NCBI GenBank assembly: GCA_036274495.1
Contig: DASUFP010000021.1
Span: 1-47,781, forward strand
Reading direction: 5' to 3'
DNA length: 47,781 nucleotides
Source of the DNA: DASUFP01 sp036274495
Lineage (GTDB): Bacteria; Bacteroidota; Bacteroidia; AKYH767-A; OLB10
The notes below the pieces were generated by a model, which did no database searches, was not told the origin of the DNA, and saw nothing but the letters and a program-made list of their open reading frames with translations. Shown piece after piece: positions 25,385 through 35,328 of the stretch. The position numbers and the translations under genes are program-made. The first letter of the stretch is position 1, and every line of letters starts with the position of its first letter.

Positions 25385-26847
25385 TGAAATTACTGAAAGA
25401 CATACTTTATAAGGCCGGCATCACTGAAGTAAAAGGATCTACTTCGGTGGAAATCGGTAAAGTTGCTTTTGATTCGAGGCAGGCAGGACCCGCCGTACTT
25501 TTTGTTGCTACCCGAGGCACTCAAACCGATGGTCACCAATACATACAAAATGCGGTTGAAGCAGGATGTTCAGCTGTGGTGTGTGAACAATTACCTCCCA
25601 AAATCAGACAGGGAGTTACGTATGTTAAAGTAAATGACACTTCAGCGGCACTGGGAATTATCAGTGCGAATTTTTATGAAAACCCATCCGAAAAACTCAA
25701 ACTCATAGGAGTAACGGGAACAAACGGGAAAACCACTACAGCAACGTTGCTTTTCAACCTGTTCAGGAACCTGGGTTACAAATGCGGACTGATATCTACG
25801 GTACAAAACCAAATTAACAGTGAGGTAGTGCCTTCTACTCATACTACTCCTGATCCGGTTAAGTTAAACAGTCTTATTGCAGTAATGGTTCGTGAGGGAT
25901 GTGAGTACTGTTTTATGGAGGTGAGTTCACATGCAATTGTACAGCGCCGGATAGCAGGATTACAATTTGTAGGCGGAATATTTACGAATATAACCCATGA
26001 CCATCTGGATTATCATAAAACATTTGACGAATATATCCGGGCAAAAAAAATGTTTTTTGATGAATTGAATGAGGATGCTTTTGCGCTTGTGAATGCTGAT
26101 GACAGAAACAGCAAAGTGATGGTTCAGAATACCAAAGCTCAGACAAAAACATTCGCCTTGCGCTCGCTGGCTGATTTCAGAGGCCGAGTACTGGAAAATA
26201 GTTTTTCAGGTCTTGTCATGAATATTGATAACAATGAGGTGCACTGTAAACTTGTTGGCAGTTTTAATGCCTATAATATGCTGGGTGTTTATGCGGCGGC
26301 TGTGTTGCTGGGTGAAGATAAACTTGATGTACTGGCCGCATTAAGCAATTTATCGGCAGTGGAAGGAAGGTTTGAATATATCGTTTCTGAAAAAAAGATC
26401 ACCGGTATAATTGATTATGCCCATACTCCGGATGCATTAAAAAATGTGTTGAATACCATCAGGGACATACGAACCGGCAATGAGAAGTTGATTACAGTGA
26501 TTGGCTGTGGCGGTGACCGTGATGCAGCAAAGCGCCCTATTATGGCAAAAATCGCCTGTGAGTTGAGTGATAAAGTGATTTTGACTTCTGATAATCCGAG
26601 GTCCGAAGAACCTGAAAAAATTCTGGACGAAATGAAAGGCGGGATTCCGCCCCAACATTTTAAGAAAGCAATAACAGTGACTGACAGGCGTGATGCGGTA
26701 CGTATTGCATACGAACTGGCAGTACCCGGCGATATTATTTTAATTGCAGGAAAGGGTCATGAAAAATACCAGGAGATCAAAGGTGTTAAATACCCTTTTG
26801 ATGACAGATTAGTTCTTGAAGAAACATTTAAAATGTTCGAAGGCTGA
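25384..26847 (+). CDS. murE: UDP-MurNAc-L-Ala-D-Glu:meso-diaminopimelate ligase
   Basis: A 487-residue cytoplasmic Mur ligase. ATP-binding G112TNGKTT118, the TTPDPVKLN substrate loop (residues around 155-165), the MEVSSHAIVQRR carbamylated-lysine-type region and THDHLDYHKTFDEY are all present. D403NPR406 is the motif that binds meso-diaminopimelate, so this ligase adds DAP rather than lysine. Overlaps ftsI and mraY by one to four bases (ATGA-type junctions). Confidence 0.97.
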   Translation: MKLLKDILYKAGITEVKGSTSVEIGKVAFDSRQAGPAVLFVATRGTQTDGHQYIQNAVEAGCSAVVCEQLPPKIRQGVTYVKVNDTSAALGIISANFYENPSEKLKLIGVTGTNGKTTTATLLFNLFRNLGYKCGLISTVQNQINSEVVPSTHTTPDPVKLNSLIAVMVREGCEYCFMEVSSHAIVQRRIAGLQFVGGIFTNITHDHLDYHKTFDEYIRAKKMFFDELNEDAFALVNADDRNSKVMVQNTKAQTKTFALRSLADFRGRVLENSFSGLVMNIDNNEVHCKLVGSFNAYNMLGVYAAAVLLGEDKLDVLAALSNLSAVEGRFEYIVSEKKITGIIDYAHTPDALKNVLNTIRDIRTGNEKLITVIGCGGDRDAAKRPIMAKIACELSDKVILTSDNPRSEEPEKILDEMKGGIPPQHFKKAITVTDRRDAVRIAYELAVPGDIILIAGKGHEKYQEIKGVKYPFDDRLVLEETFKMFEG

Positions 26848-28103
26848 TGTTATACTACTTATTTGAATACCTCGATCAGGCATTTGACTTTCCCGGAGCA
26901 GGTGTCTTCAAGTACCTCTCTTTCAGAGCTGCGATGGCAATAATTGTTTCACTGTTTATTACTCTGGTATTGGGTAAACGGATTATCCGTTTGCTTTTAA
27001 AAAAGCAAGTGGGTGAAACAATCAGGGATCTGGGTCTTGAAGGTCAGCAAATAAAACAGGGGACCCCAACGATGGGAGGGTTGATTATTATTTCGGCCAT
27101 ATTGATACCCGTTTTACTTTTTACCAAGCTGAATAACATTTACGTGATAATAATGATCCTGTCTACGATATGGCTCGGCATTATCGGATTTTTGGACGAC
27201 TACATCAAAGTATTTAAAAAGGACAAAAAAGGGCTGGCCGGGAAGTTTAAGGTAATCGGTCAGGTGGGTCTTGGAATAATAATAGGATTGTGCCTTTATT
27301 TTAATCAGGATGTTGTTGTTCGCGAAAGAGCAAAAGGAGAAAAGGTTGTTGTCAGGAGCCATCAAAGTGTAATTGATGATATCCAGGGAAGTGAAAATGC
27401 TCTTTTTTCGAAGGAGAACACAAAATCTACTATAACCACTATTCCATTTCTCAAGAACAACGAATTCGACTATAAAAGTCTTGTGAGCTGGGCCGGTGAA
27501 GGTGCAGAGAAATTTACATGGATAGCGTTTGTGTTGGTTGTAATCTTGATTGTTACTGCTGTGTCAAACGGAGCCAACATCACTGATGGCATTGACGGGT
27601 TGGCCACGGGCAGTTCCGCAATAATTGGCAGCACACTGGCAGTGTTTGCATATGTGTCAGGTAATACGGTTTTTGCTGATTACCTGAACATCATGTACAT
27701 ACCCAACTCAGGCGAATTGATGGTGTTTATGAGCGCATTTGTAGGCGCATGTGTTGGCTTTTTATGGTTTAACGCATATCCGGCTCAGGTATTTATGGGC
27801 GACACAGGAAGTTTGGCACTCGGCGGCATCATTGCAGTTTTTGCCATTGCAATAAGAAAAGAATTACTGATTCCGATTATCTGCGGAATATTTCTGATAG
27901 AAAATTTATCAGTGATGATTCAGGTAAGTTATTTTAAATACACAAAAAAGAAATACGGAGAAGGCAGAAGGGTGTTTAAAATGTCGCCCTTACACCACCA
28001 TTACCAAAAGTTGGGATATCATGAATCGAAAATTGTGACACGGTTTTGGATTGTGGGAATCATGCTTGCCGTTGTAAGTGTTGTAACATTGAAACTGAGA
28101 TAA
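26847..28103 (+). CDS. mraY: Phospho-MurNAc-pentapeptide transferase
   Basis: A 418-residue polytopic membrane enzyme that makes lipid I from UDP-MurNAc-pentapeptide and undecaprenyl phosphate. Seen: GTPTMGGLIII, the aspartate pair D117/D118 in GFLDDYIKV, KKGLAGKFK, NGANITDGIDGLATG, GDTGSLALGG and MSPLHHHYQKLGYHE. It is about 60 residues longer than the enterobacterial protein. The extra piece lies around residues 150-215 (a charged loop between membrane segments), a length seen in other Bacteroidota MraY proteins. Confidence 0.97.
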   Translation: MLYYLFEYLDQAFDFPGAGVFKYLSFRAAMAIIVSLFITLVLGKRIIRLLLKKQVGETIRDLGLEGQQIKQGTPTMGGLIIISAILIPVLLFTKLNNIYVIIMILSTIWLGIIGFLDDYIKVFKKDKKGLAGKFKVIGQVGLGIIIGLCLYFNQDVVVRERAKGEKVVVRSHQSVIDDIQGSENALFSKENTKSTITTIPFLKNNEFDYKSLVSWAGEGAEKFTWIAFVLVVILIVTAVSNGANITDGIDGLATGSSAIIGSTLAVFAYVSGNTVFADYLNIMYIPNSGELMVFMSAFVGACVGFLWFNAYPAQVFMGDTGSLALGGIIAVFAIAIRKELLIPIICGIFLIENLSVMIQVSYFKYTKKKYGEGRRVFKMSPLHHHYQKLGYHESKIVTRFWIVGIMLAVVSVVTLKLR

Positions 28104-28109
28104 AGAAGA

Positions 28110-29453
28110 GTGGTGCAGGAAAATAAAATAGCTGTATTAGGAGCCGGAGAGTCGGGATGCGGGGCTGCGTTGTTAGCCCGCAATAAGGGCAAAGATGTAT
28201 TTGTATCTGATCAGTCGGTAATAAATGAAAAGTACCGCAAATTGCTGACCGATCATGCTATTGCATTTGAAGAGGGAATGCACACTGAATCGAGAATTAC
28301 CGATGCTCAATTGGTAGTTAAAAGTCCCGGAATACCTGATAAAGCTCCACTTATTCAAAAAATTAAAAGTTTGGGTATACCGGTTATATCGGAAATAGAA
28401 TTTGCAGGCCGGTATACCAACGCAAAAAAGTTGTGCATTACCGGCACCAACGGAAAAACTACAACTACACTTTTGACCTACCATATTTTAAAAAGCGCAG
28501 GGCTTAATGTTGGCCTGGCCGGAAATGTCGGTCAAAGCTTTGCCATGCAGGTTGCCACTAAGGATCATGATTATTATGTAATTGAATTGAGCAGTTTTCA
28601 GCTTGACGGGATGTTTGATTTCAGGGCCGATGTAGCTGTTATTCTCAATATTACTCCCGATCACCTGGACAGGTATGAGTATAAATTGGAAAATTATATC
28701 GATTCCAAATTTCGCATTACACAAAATCAATCCGGTGACGACGCATTTATTTATTGTGCCGACGACCCCATCCTGAATGAAGCATTAAGCAGGCATGATA
28801 TTAAATCAAAGCAATATCCTTTTTCGATTCTCAAAAGCCGGGGAATGAGTGCATATGTCGAAAACAACAACCTACACATAAATATTAAAAACCAAGACCT
28901 CCATATGTCAATATTCGATCTCGCCCTTCAGGGTAAACACAACCTCTACAATTCTATGGCAGCCGGAATAGCAGCCCGCATTATTGATATCCGCAAGGAA
29001 ATCGTACGCGAAAGCTTTGCCGACTTTAAAAACATAGAACACAGGCTGGAACATGTAATGACTGTTCATGGTATCGAATTTATCAACGACTCCAAAGCAA
29101 CCAATGTTAATTCTACCTGGTATGCTCTTGAGTGTATGCAGAAACCGGTAGTATGGATTGTTGGTGGCGTTGATAAGGGAAATGAGTATGATGCCTTACG
29201 TGAACTGGTGAAAGAAAAGGTAAAGGCGATTGTATGCCTTGGGAAAGACAATCAGAAAATTATTGACGCCTTTTCAGATATCGTTCCTGACATTAAGGAA
29301 TCGGCATCTGCCACCGAAGCTGTTAATGCTGCTTATGAGATCGGGAAAAAAGGAGATGTTGTACTCCTGTCGCCTGCATGTGCAAGTTTCGATTTGTTTA
29401 AAAATTATGAAGACCGCGGATGGCAGTTTAAGAAGGCCGTCAGAAGTCTTTAA
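28110..29453 (+). CDS. murD: UDP-MurNAc-L-alanine:D-glutamate ligase
   Basis: A 447-residue cytoplasmic Mur ligase, from a GTG start. N-terminal Rossmann-like domain (IAVLGAGESGCGAALLARN), ATP loop G112TNGKTT118, ELSSFQLDG, LNITPDHLDRY, and FINDSKATNVNSTWYALE, then LLSPACASFDLFKNYEDRG: the standard MurD series. Lies 6 bp after mraY and 23 bp before ftsW. Confidence 0.97.
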   Translation: MVQENKIAVLGAGESGCGAALLARNKGKDVFVSDQSVINEKYRKLLTDHAIAFEEGMHTESRITDAQLVVKSPGIPDKAPLIQKIKSLGIPVISEIEFAGRYTNAKKLCITGTNGKTTTTLLTYHILKSAGLNVGLAGNVGQSFAMQVATKDHDYYVIELSSFQLDGMFDFRADVAVILNITPDHLDRYEYKLENYIDSKFRITQNQSGDDAFIYCADDPILNEALSRHDIKSKQYPFSILKSRGMSAYVENNNLHINIKNQDLHMSIFDLALQGKHNLYNSMAAGIAARIIDIRKEIVRESFADFKNIEHRLEHVMTVHGIEFINDSKATNVNSTWYALECMQKPVVWIVGGVDKGNEYDALRELVKEKVKAIVCLGKDNQKIIDAFSDIVPDIKESASATEAVNAAYEIGKKGDVVLLSPACASFDLFKNYEDRGWQFKKAVRSL

Positions 29454-29476
29454 CCGGAATAATAAATAAAGCAGGC

Positions 29477-30640
29477 ATGAATCAGCTGTTAGGATTAGGT
29501 AATTATTTCAGAGGCGACCGCCATATATGGTGGATCGTTCTAGCCTTATCGTTGTTATCGATACTGGCTGTTTACAGTTCTACCGGAACGCTGGCCTATA
29601 AATACCAGGAAGGCAATACGGAATATTATTTGATTAAGCATGGATCGATTTTGATTTTTGGAATAATGCTTATGGTGATGGCTCACATGCTTAACTATAC
29701 GGTTTATTCAAGGTTGTCGAAATTTGCAATTGTAATTGCAGTTCCCTTACTTATTCTTACCCTTGCACGAGGCACCAACCTGAATGAAGCAAGCCGCTGG
29801 CTGACATTACCTATCGTAAATCTCTCCTTTCAGACTTCCGACTTTGCAAAACTTGCACTGATATTATTTGTGGCTCGGGCCCTTTCACGAAATCAGGATA
29901 ATATACGTGATTTTAAAAGAGGATTCTTACCTGTAATGCTTCCGGTAGTATTAACATGCGGACTCATTCTGCCGGCCAACTTTTCTACAGCGGCGGTTTT
30001 GTTTACCACCTGCGTTACCCTGATGATTATCGGAAGAGTTAAAATCCGGTTTATCATGGTTATGGTATCTTCTGGAATTCTGGTTCTGGCAGTTTTTATC
30101 GGCATTTCGAAACTTGTTGGATACGACGGAAGGATCAGCACTTGGCAGAACAGGATTGAAAATTTTATGAGTGACGATTCGGACGGGTCTTATCAGTCAC
30201 AGCAGGCAAAAATTGCAATTGCATCAGGACAACTAATCGGAAAAGGACCCGGTAACAGCAGTCAGCGTAATTTCCTTCCACATCCTTACTCTGACTTTAT
30301 TTACGCTATAATAATCGAAGAATATGGTCTTGCGGGAGGAGCATTTGTTGTGATATTGTATCTCCTGCTTTTTTACAGAGCAATTTACATTGCTCATCGA
30401 ACACCAAGAGCATTTGCCAACTTTCTTGCGATAGGATGTGCATTTAGTCTCTGTTTTCAGGCTATGATTAACATGGCAGTAGCGGTTAATTTATTTCCTG
30501 TTACAGGTCAGCCGCTCCCAATGTTAAGCATGGGAGGTACGTCAATCTGGTTTACAAGTATAGCCATCGGAATAATTTTAAGTGTCAGCCGCGACATCGA
30601 TAAATCGGATAATGTGAAACCTGTACATGCAGCAGCCTGA
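29477..30640 (+). CDS. ftsW: Septal peptidoglycan glycosyltransferase FtsW
   Basis: 387 residues with about ten membrane segments, SEDS family. Key stretches: LSILAVYSSTGTLAYKY, EASRWLTLPIVNLSFQTSDFAKLALI, GKGPGNSSQRNFLPHPYSDFIYAIIIEEYG with the SEDS catalytic-region aspartate, and MAVAVNLFPVTGQPLPMLSMGG. It polymerises lipid II at the septum in partnership with FtsI. It overlaps the start of murG by 14 bp. Confidence 0.95.
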   Translation: MNQLLGLGNYFRGDRHIWWIVLALSLLSILAVYSSTGTLAYKYQEGNTEYYLIKHGSILIFGIMLMVMAHMLNYTVYSRLSKFAIVIAVPLLILTLARGTNLNEASRWLTLPIVNLSFQTSDFAKLALILFVARALSRNQDNIRDFKRGFLPVMLPVVLTCGLILPANFSTAAVLFTTCVTLMIIGRVKIRFIMVMVSSGILVLAVFIGISKLVGYDGRISTWQNRIENFMSDDSDGSYQSQQAKIAIASGQLIGKGPGNSSQRNFLPHPYSDFIYAIIIEEYGLAGGAFVVILYLLLFYRAIYIAHRTPRAFANFLAIGCAFSLCFQAMINMAVAVNLFPVTGQPLPMLSMGGTSIWFTSIAIGIILSVSRDIDKSDNVKPVHAAA

Positions 30641-31733
30641 ACGAGTCATAATAAGCGGAGGTGGTACCGGGGGACATATTTTCCCGGCAATAGCCATTGC
30701 CAATGCATTGAAAGCGGAGGTACCGGGTATTGAAATACTGTTTGTAGGAGCCAAAGGCCGGATGGAGATGGAAAAAGTACCGGAAGCCGGTTACAAAATA
30801 GAAGGTTTGTGGATCAGCGGCCTGCAGCGTAGTTTGAAATTGTCAAACCTTGCATTTCCTATTAAGGTGCTTTCCAGTTTATATCGTGCCCGGGTGATCA
30901 TTAATAAGTTTAAACCACAGGCTGCAGTTGGAGTAGGCGGATATGCAAGTGGTCCTTTGCTGTACGCAGCCGCTTCCAAAAAAATTCCCTGTTTGATACA
31001 GGAGCAAAATTCATATCCGGGCATCACCAATAAATTACTTGCTAAAAAAGTTCAAAAAATATGCGTTGCATACGACAGAATGGACCGGTTTTTTCCTGCG
31101 GCAAAAATCGTTAAAACAGGAAATCCGGTACGGGAACAAATGGTGTCAATTTCCGGCAAAAAAGAGGAGGCTGCAGAGTACTTTAAACTGAATGCCACCC
31201 TTCCAACCCTGTTAATAGTCGGAGGCAGCCAGGGTGCCCGCTCGATCAACAAAAGTATTCTTGCAGGACTTGAGAAATTGCATCAAACCGGTATTCAGGT
31301 TATATGGCAGTGTGGTAAAGCATTTTATGAGGAGGCGTTGAGTGCTGTTGAAAAACTGCCGACAGATAAAATTAAAGTTTTTGATTTCATTAAAAGAATG
31401 GATTTCGCTTATGCACTTTGTTCAGTAATAATTTCGAGGGCGGGTGCAAGTACGGTATCGGAATTGTGCATAGTGGCAAAGCCCGCGATTTTGGTTCCAC
31501 TGCCCATTGCCGCTGAAGACCATCAGACGCATAATTGCCTTGCGCTTACCGAAAAAAATGCCGTTGTACTTGTGAAAGATGCCGATGCGATGAATACCCT
31601 GGTGAACACCTCGCTGGATTTGATTAAAGATGAGAAAAGAAAGAAGGAGTTAAGTGAAAATATTGCCCGAGAAGCCTTGCGCGATGCAGCAGGTGTGATT
31701 GCACGTGAGGTCTTAAAACTAATAAGGAACTGA
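30627..31733 (+). CDS. murG: UDP-GlcNAc:lipid I N-acetylglucosaminyltransferase
   Basis: A 368-residue GT-B glycosyltransferase converting lipid I to lipid II on the inner face of the membrane. The glycine-rich loop ISGGGTGGHIFPAIAIA, GVGGYASGPLLYAA, QEQNSYPGITNKLLA, VGGSQGARSIN and the donor-binding ISRAGASTVSELCIVAKPAILVPLP...EDHQTHNC are all present. Start ATG is inside the 3' end of ftsW (14-bp overlap). murC follows 9 bp after the stop. Confidence 0.96.
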   Translation: MQQPERVIISGGGTGGHIFPAIAIANALKAEVPGIEILFVGAKGRMEMEKVPEAGYKIEGLWISGLQRSLKLSNLAFPIKVLSSLYRARVIINKFKPQAAVGVGGYASGPLLYAAASKKIPCLIQEQNSYPGITNKLLAKKVQKICVAYDRMDRFFPAAKIVKTGNPVREQMVSISGKKEEAAEYFKLNATLPTLLIVGGSQGARSINKSILAGLEKLHQTGIQVIWQCGKAFYEEALSAVEKLPTDKIKVFDFIKRMDFAYALCSVIISRAGASTVSELCIVAKPAILVPLPIAAEDHQTHNCLALTEKNAVVLVKDADAMNTLVNTSLDLIKDEKRKKELSENIAREALRDAAGVIAREVLKLIRN

Positions 31734-31742
31734 GCAAAACCA

Positions 31743-33152
31743 ATGCAAGGAGGTATTGATAACATAAAACATGTTTACCTGATTGGAATCGGCGGTATTG
31801 GTATGAGTGCCCTTGCAAGATATTTTAAGGCTTCCGGACGGGATGTGTGCGGATATGATAAGACTCCCACCCTACTAACGTCTGAATTAATTAGTGAAGG
31901 TATCGCTGTCCATTATCATGATGGTGTTGAAATGTTACCTGCTTTCCTTACCGGTCCGGAAATTAACTCTGAAGTACTCATTATTTACACTCCTGCAATT
32001 CCTAAAGACCATGCAGAACTGGTTTATCTGGAGACTAAGGGTTACAGGATGTACAAGCGGTCGGAGGTATTAGGGCTCATTACCGGAAGCTCAAGAACAA
32101 TTGCTGTGGCCGGAACGCATGGTAAGACCACTACATCGGCTATGATAGCACATATTTTGAAAGACAGCGGCACCGATTGTACTGCTTTTCTTGGCGGAAT
32201 AAGCAGTAATTATAACACCAACCTCCTGCTGGGTTCCGGTAATCCCGACAAGGAATGGGTAGTAGTAGAAGCCGATGAGTACGACCGGTCGTTTCTGACA
32301 TTGTTTCCGCAAATTTCGCTTATCACTTCGCTTGATGCCGATCACCTTGATATTTACGGGAATCATACTGATATGATTGCATCGTATAGTCAGTTTGCCG
32401 GTCAAACCAGAGCAGGAGGCAGATTGATCATAAAGACGGGGCTGAAACTCACATGCGATACAGGTGCTGCTTGGACCTATTCCATTTCAGGCGACGCTGA
32501 TTTCACCGCTACCGACATCACCATTAAAAATCATAAGTACCATTTCAGTATCAGGGAGCGGGAAGGAATTCAAAATGATCTGGTTTTATCGTGGCCGGGC
32601 CGGCACAATGTTGAGAATGCGGTTGCGGCCTACGCCGCTACCCGGGCCGCCGGTGTATCAATTCCGGCAATTAAAAAGGCGTTATCCTGCTTTAAAGGAG
32701 TGAAGAGAAGGTTCGATTACCAGGTGAATTCTGAAAAAATAACCTATATCGACGATTATGCACATCATCCCGAAGAGCTTAAAGCGACTATTCAGTCGGT
32801 GAGAGAGCTTTACCCGGGCGAAAAAATAGTAGGAATATTTCAACCGCATCTCTATTCCAGAACACGCGATTTTGTTGATGGATTCGGTAAAAGTCTTTCC
32901 CTGCTTGATGAGCTTATTTTACTGGATATTTATCCTGCCCGCGAAAAGCCCATGCCGGGAGTTTCCTCAGCCATTATACTGGATAAGGTTACTATACCCA
33001 ATAAAATCATAAGCAGTAAGGACAAGGTCATTGACAAAGTGCTTTCGTCGGAGGCCAGGGTCATATTGACGCTGGGGGCAGGTGACATTGACCAGTTGGT
33101 AAAACCTCTGAAAGATGCATTAACATTGAAATATAAGGTTCAGACAGCATGA
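31743..33152 (+). CDS. murC: UDP-N-acetylmuramate:L-alanine ligase
   Basis: A 469-residue Mur ligase, first amino-acid addition in peptidoglycan precursor synthesis. N-terminal HVYLIGIGGIGMSALARYF, ATP loop G124THGKTT130, VEADEYDRSFL, LDADHLDIYG, then RRFDYQ and IDDYAHHPEELKATI, and IFQPHLYSRTRDF. Full length, not fused to Ddl. It overlaps ftsQ by 4 bp (ATGA). Confidence 0.97.
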   Translation: MQGGIDNIKHVYLIGIGGIGMSALARYFKASGRDVCGYDKTPTLLTSELISEGIAVHYHDGVEMLPAFLTGPEINSEVLIIYTPAIPKDHAELVYLETKGYRMYKRSEVLGLITGSSRTIAVAGTHGKTTTSAMIAHILKDSGTDCTAFLGGISSNYNTNLLLGSGNPDKEWVVVEADEYDRSFLTLFPQISLITSLDADHLDIYGNHTDMIASYSQFAGQTRAGGRLIIKTGLKLTCDTGAAWTYSISGDADFTATDITIKNHKYHFSIREREGIQNDLVLSWPGRHNVENAVAAYAATRAAGVSIPAIKKALSCFKGVKRRFDYQVNSEKITYIDDYAHHPEELKATIQSVRELYPGEKIVGIFQPHLYSRTRDFVDGFGKSLSLLDELILLDIYPAREKPMPGVSSAIILDKVTIPNKIISSKDKVIDKVLSSEARVILTLGAGDIDQLVKPLKDALTLKYKVQTA

Positions 33153-33979
33153 AATTAAACCTCAACAAAAGAATTGTTTCGGTAGTGTCATGGACATTTA
33201 CTGTTGTGCTGATAATAGTTTCTCTTGGCTTTTCGGAGAAACAGCAGGGGATGATGCCATGTAAAGGGCTCCGGATTACCATAGCGGACAATACCGGGAA
33301 TTATTTTGTAGAACCTGCAGGTATCAGGGAACTGCTGAATACAAGAGCCAGAAAAATCAAGGGTCAGCCGATGCGTGATATCAACATTGGTTTGTTGGAA
33401 AAAATAGTATATACAAATCCTTACGTGAAGAAAGCAGAAGTATATTCATCGATTGATGGATACGTGACTATTGAAATCTGGCAGCGCGACCCGATTATGA
33501 GGATAATCAACAACGATAACGAACATTTTTACATAGATGATGCCGGTATTTTCATGCCTGTTTCGGATCAGTATACCAAGCCTGTGGCAGTAGCTACCGG
33601 GTTTATTTTTGATGACTATAAGCAAAAGGAGTTAGCCTTTGCTTCAGCATTTCCGGGCGACTCGACAATGAAGCCTGTACTGGTTCAGGTTAACGATATT
33701 GCCTTGTTTCTGCGTGCGCATCCTTTTTGGGATGCTCAGGTAGAACAGATTTTTGTCAATACCGACAGTGAGATAGAGCTGATTCCACGTGTGGGAGATC
33801 AGAGAATTTTACTTGGGTCGTCCGAAAATCTGGATGAAAAAATGAATAATCTCTTCCTGTTTTATACAGAAGCTATGAAGAAAACAGGATGGGATCATTA
33901 TTCGCTTATTAATTTAAAGTTTAAAGGTCAGGTTGTATGCACCCGAAAAGATGGTACAACCACTAAATCGAGATCCTAA
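33149..33979 (+). CDS. ftsQ: Cell division protein FtsQ
   Basis: A 276-residue bitopic inner-membrane protein: short cytoplasmic tail, one hydrophobic helix (VVSWTFTVVLIIVSLGF, near 11-28), then a periplasmic POTRA-like part (GIRELLNTRA, LEKIVYTNPYVKKAEVYSSIDGYVTIEIWQRDPIMRI) and a beta domain ending with a segment near YSLINLKFKGQVVCTRKD that resembles the FtsQ C-terminus. FtsQ anchors FtsL/FtsB to the divisome. Identification uses synteny between murC and ftsA plus the ERxP-like WQRDPIMRI signature. Confidence 0.9.
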   Translation: MKLNLNKRIVSVVSWTFTVVLIIVSLGFSEKQQGMMPCKGLRITIADNTGNYFVEPAGIRELLNTRARKIKGQPMRDINIGLLEKIVYTNPYVKKAEVYSSIDGYVTIEIWQRDPIMRIINNDNEHFYIDDAGIFMPVSDQYTKPVAVATGFIFDDYKQKELAFASAFPGDSTMKPVLVQVNDIALFLRAHPFWDAQVEQIFVNTDSEIELIPRVGDQRILLGSSENLDEKMNNLFLFYTEAMKKTGWDHYSLINLKFKGQVVCTRKDGTTTKSRS

Positions 33980-34006
33980 CCAACCCCTGATAACCTGAAT
34001 AACTGA

Positions 34007-35290
34007 ATGGAAAATTCACCGATAATAGCCGGAATTGATATTGGAACAACAAAAATTTGTGCGATTGTTGGCCGAAAAAATGAAGTAGGCAAACTCGAAA
34101 TACTCGGAATGGGCAAGTCTGAGTCGCTTGGTGTAATGCGCGGAGTAGTTGCCAACATTGAAAAAACGGTAAACTCCATAAAGGAAGCCGTCGCCGAAGC
34201 AGAAACAAAATCAAATGTTGTAATTGAGGATGTATATGTCGGCATAGCCGGTCAGCATATAAAAAGTATGCAGCACCGCGGCATGATCACCCGCTCAAAC
34301 CTTAACGATGAGATCAGTCAGTCGGACATCGACCTTATAGTTGATGATATGTACAAGCTGGCAATGCCTCCCGGCGAAGAGATAATCGATGTTATCCCGC
34401 AGGAATTTATTGTAGACAGCGAACAGGGTATTAAAGATCCGATTGGGATGTCGGGCATCAGACTTGAAGCAAACTGTCATATTATCACCGGACTGATTAC
34501 AGCGGCAAACAATATTCAAAAGTGTGTAACCAAAGCAGGATTAAAACCTGTTGACCTGATACTTGAACCGTTGGCATCGGCGGAAGCCGTATTAACCGAG
34601 GAGGAAAAAGAGGCGGGTGTAGTGCTGGTTGATATTGGAGGTGGAACAACTGATGTGGCCATTTTTCAGGACGGGATTATTCGTCATACAGCTGTTATCC
34701 CTTTCGGGGGAAATGTGATTACAGAGGACATAAAAGAGGGGTGCACTATAATCCGCAACCAGGCAGAGTTGTTGAAAATCAAATTTGGTTCGGCGCTGGC
34801 AAAGCAAATGAAGGACAATGAGATTGTCTCCATTCCAGGGTTACGCGGCAGAGAACCAAAGGAGATATCTGTAAAAAATCTGGCAAGTATCATACAGGCC
34901 CGCATGGAAGAGATTATCGAGAACGTTTATTTCGAAATCAAGAATTCGGGTTTTGAAAAGAAAATTATTGCCGGCATTGTAGTTACAGGAGGAGGGTCTC
35001 AGCTAAAACATATTACCCAGCTGGTTGAATACATTACCGGAATGGATACCCGTATCGGTTACCCTAATGAACACCTGGGCCAGGGATTTGATGAAATAAA
35101 AAGTCCCATGTATGCTACAGGTGTAGGTTTGGTGATGAAAGGTCTTCAGGACTATGACAAACGGGTTGTAAAAGACAAGATAAAAGGTCAAAAAGCCCAG
35201 CCACCAAAACACAAAGGAAACTGGTTTAAAACATTTTTTGAAAAAGGCCGTGAATTTTTGAGTGATGAAGCAGATTCTGATTTAAAATAA
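34007..35290 (+). CDS. ftsA: Cell division protein FtsA
   Basis: A 427-residue actin-like ATPase that tethers FtsZ to the membrane. Phosphate-1 loop IAGIDIGTTKICAIVG, the 1C region with VYVGIAGQHI, phosphate-2 VVLVDIGGGTTDVAIF, and the adenosine motif GIVVTGGGSQL. The C-terminal tail GNWFKTFFEKGREFL is an amphipathic membrane-targeting helix followed by an acidic end. 38 bp separate it from ftsZ. Confidence 0.96.
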   Translation: MENSPIIAGIDIGTTKICAIVGRKNEVGKLEILGMGKSESLGVMRGVVANIEKTVNSIKEAVAEAETKSNVVIEDVYVGIAGQHIKSMQHRGMITRSNLNDEISQSDIDLIVDDMYKLAMPPGEEIIDVIPQEFIVDSEQGIKDPIGMSGIRLEANCHIITGLITAANNIQKCVTKAGLKPVDLILEPLASAEAVLTEEEKEAGVVLVDIGGGTTDVAIFQDGIIRHTAVIPFGGNVITEDIKEGCTIIRNQAELLKIKFGSALAKQMKDNEIVSIPGLRGREPKEISVKNLASIIQARMEEIIENVYFEIKNSGFEKKIIAGIVVTGGGSQLKHITQLVEYITGMDTRIGYPNEHLGQGFDEIKSPMYATGVGLVMKGLQDYDKRVVKDKIKGQKAQPPKHKGNWFKTFFEKGREFLSDEADSDLK

Positions 35291-35328
35291 ATTGAAAAAC
35301 AAACCTAAAACCTATAAATCCCTTAAAA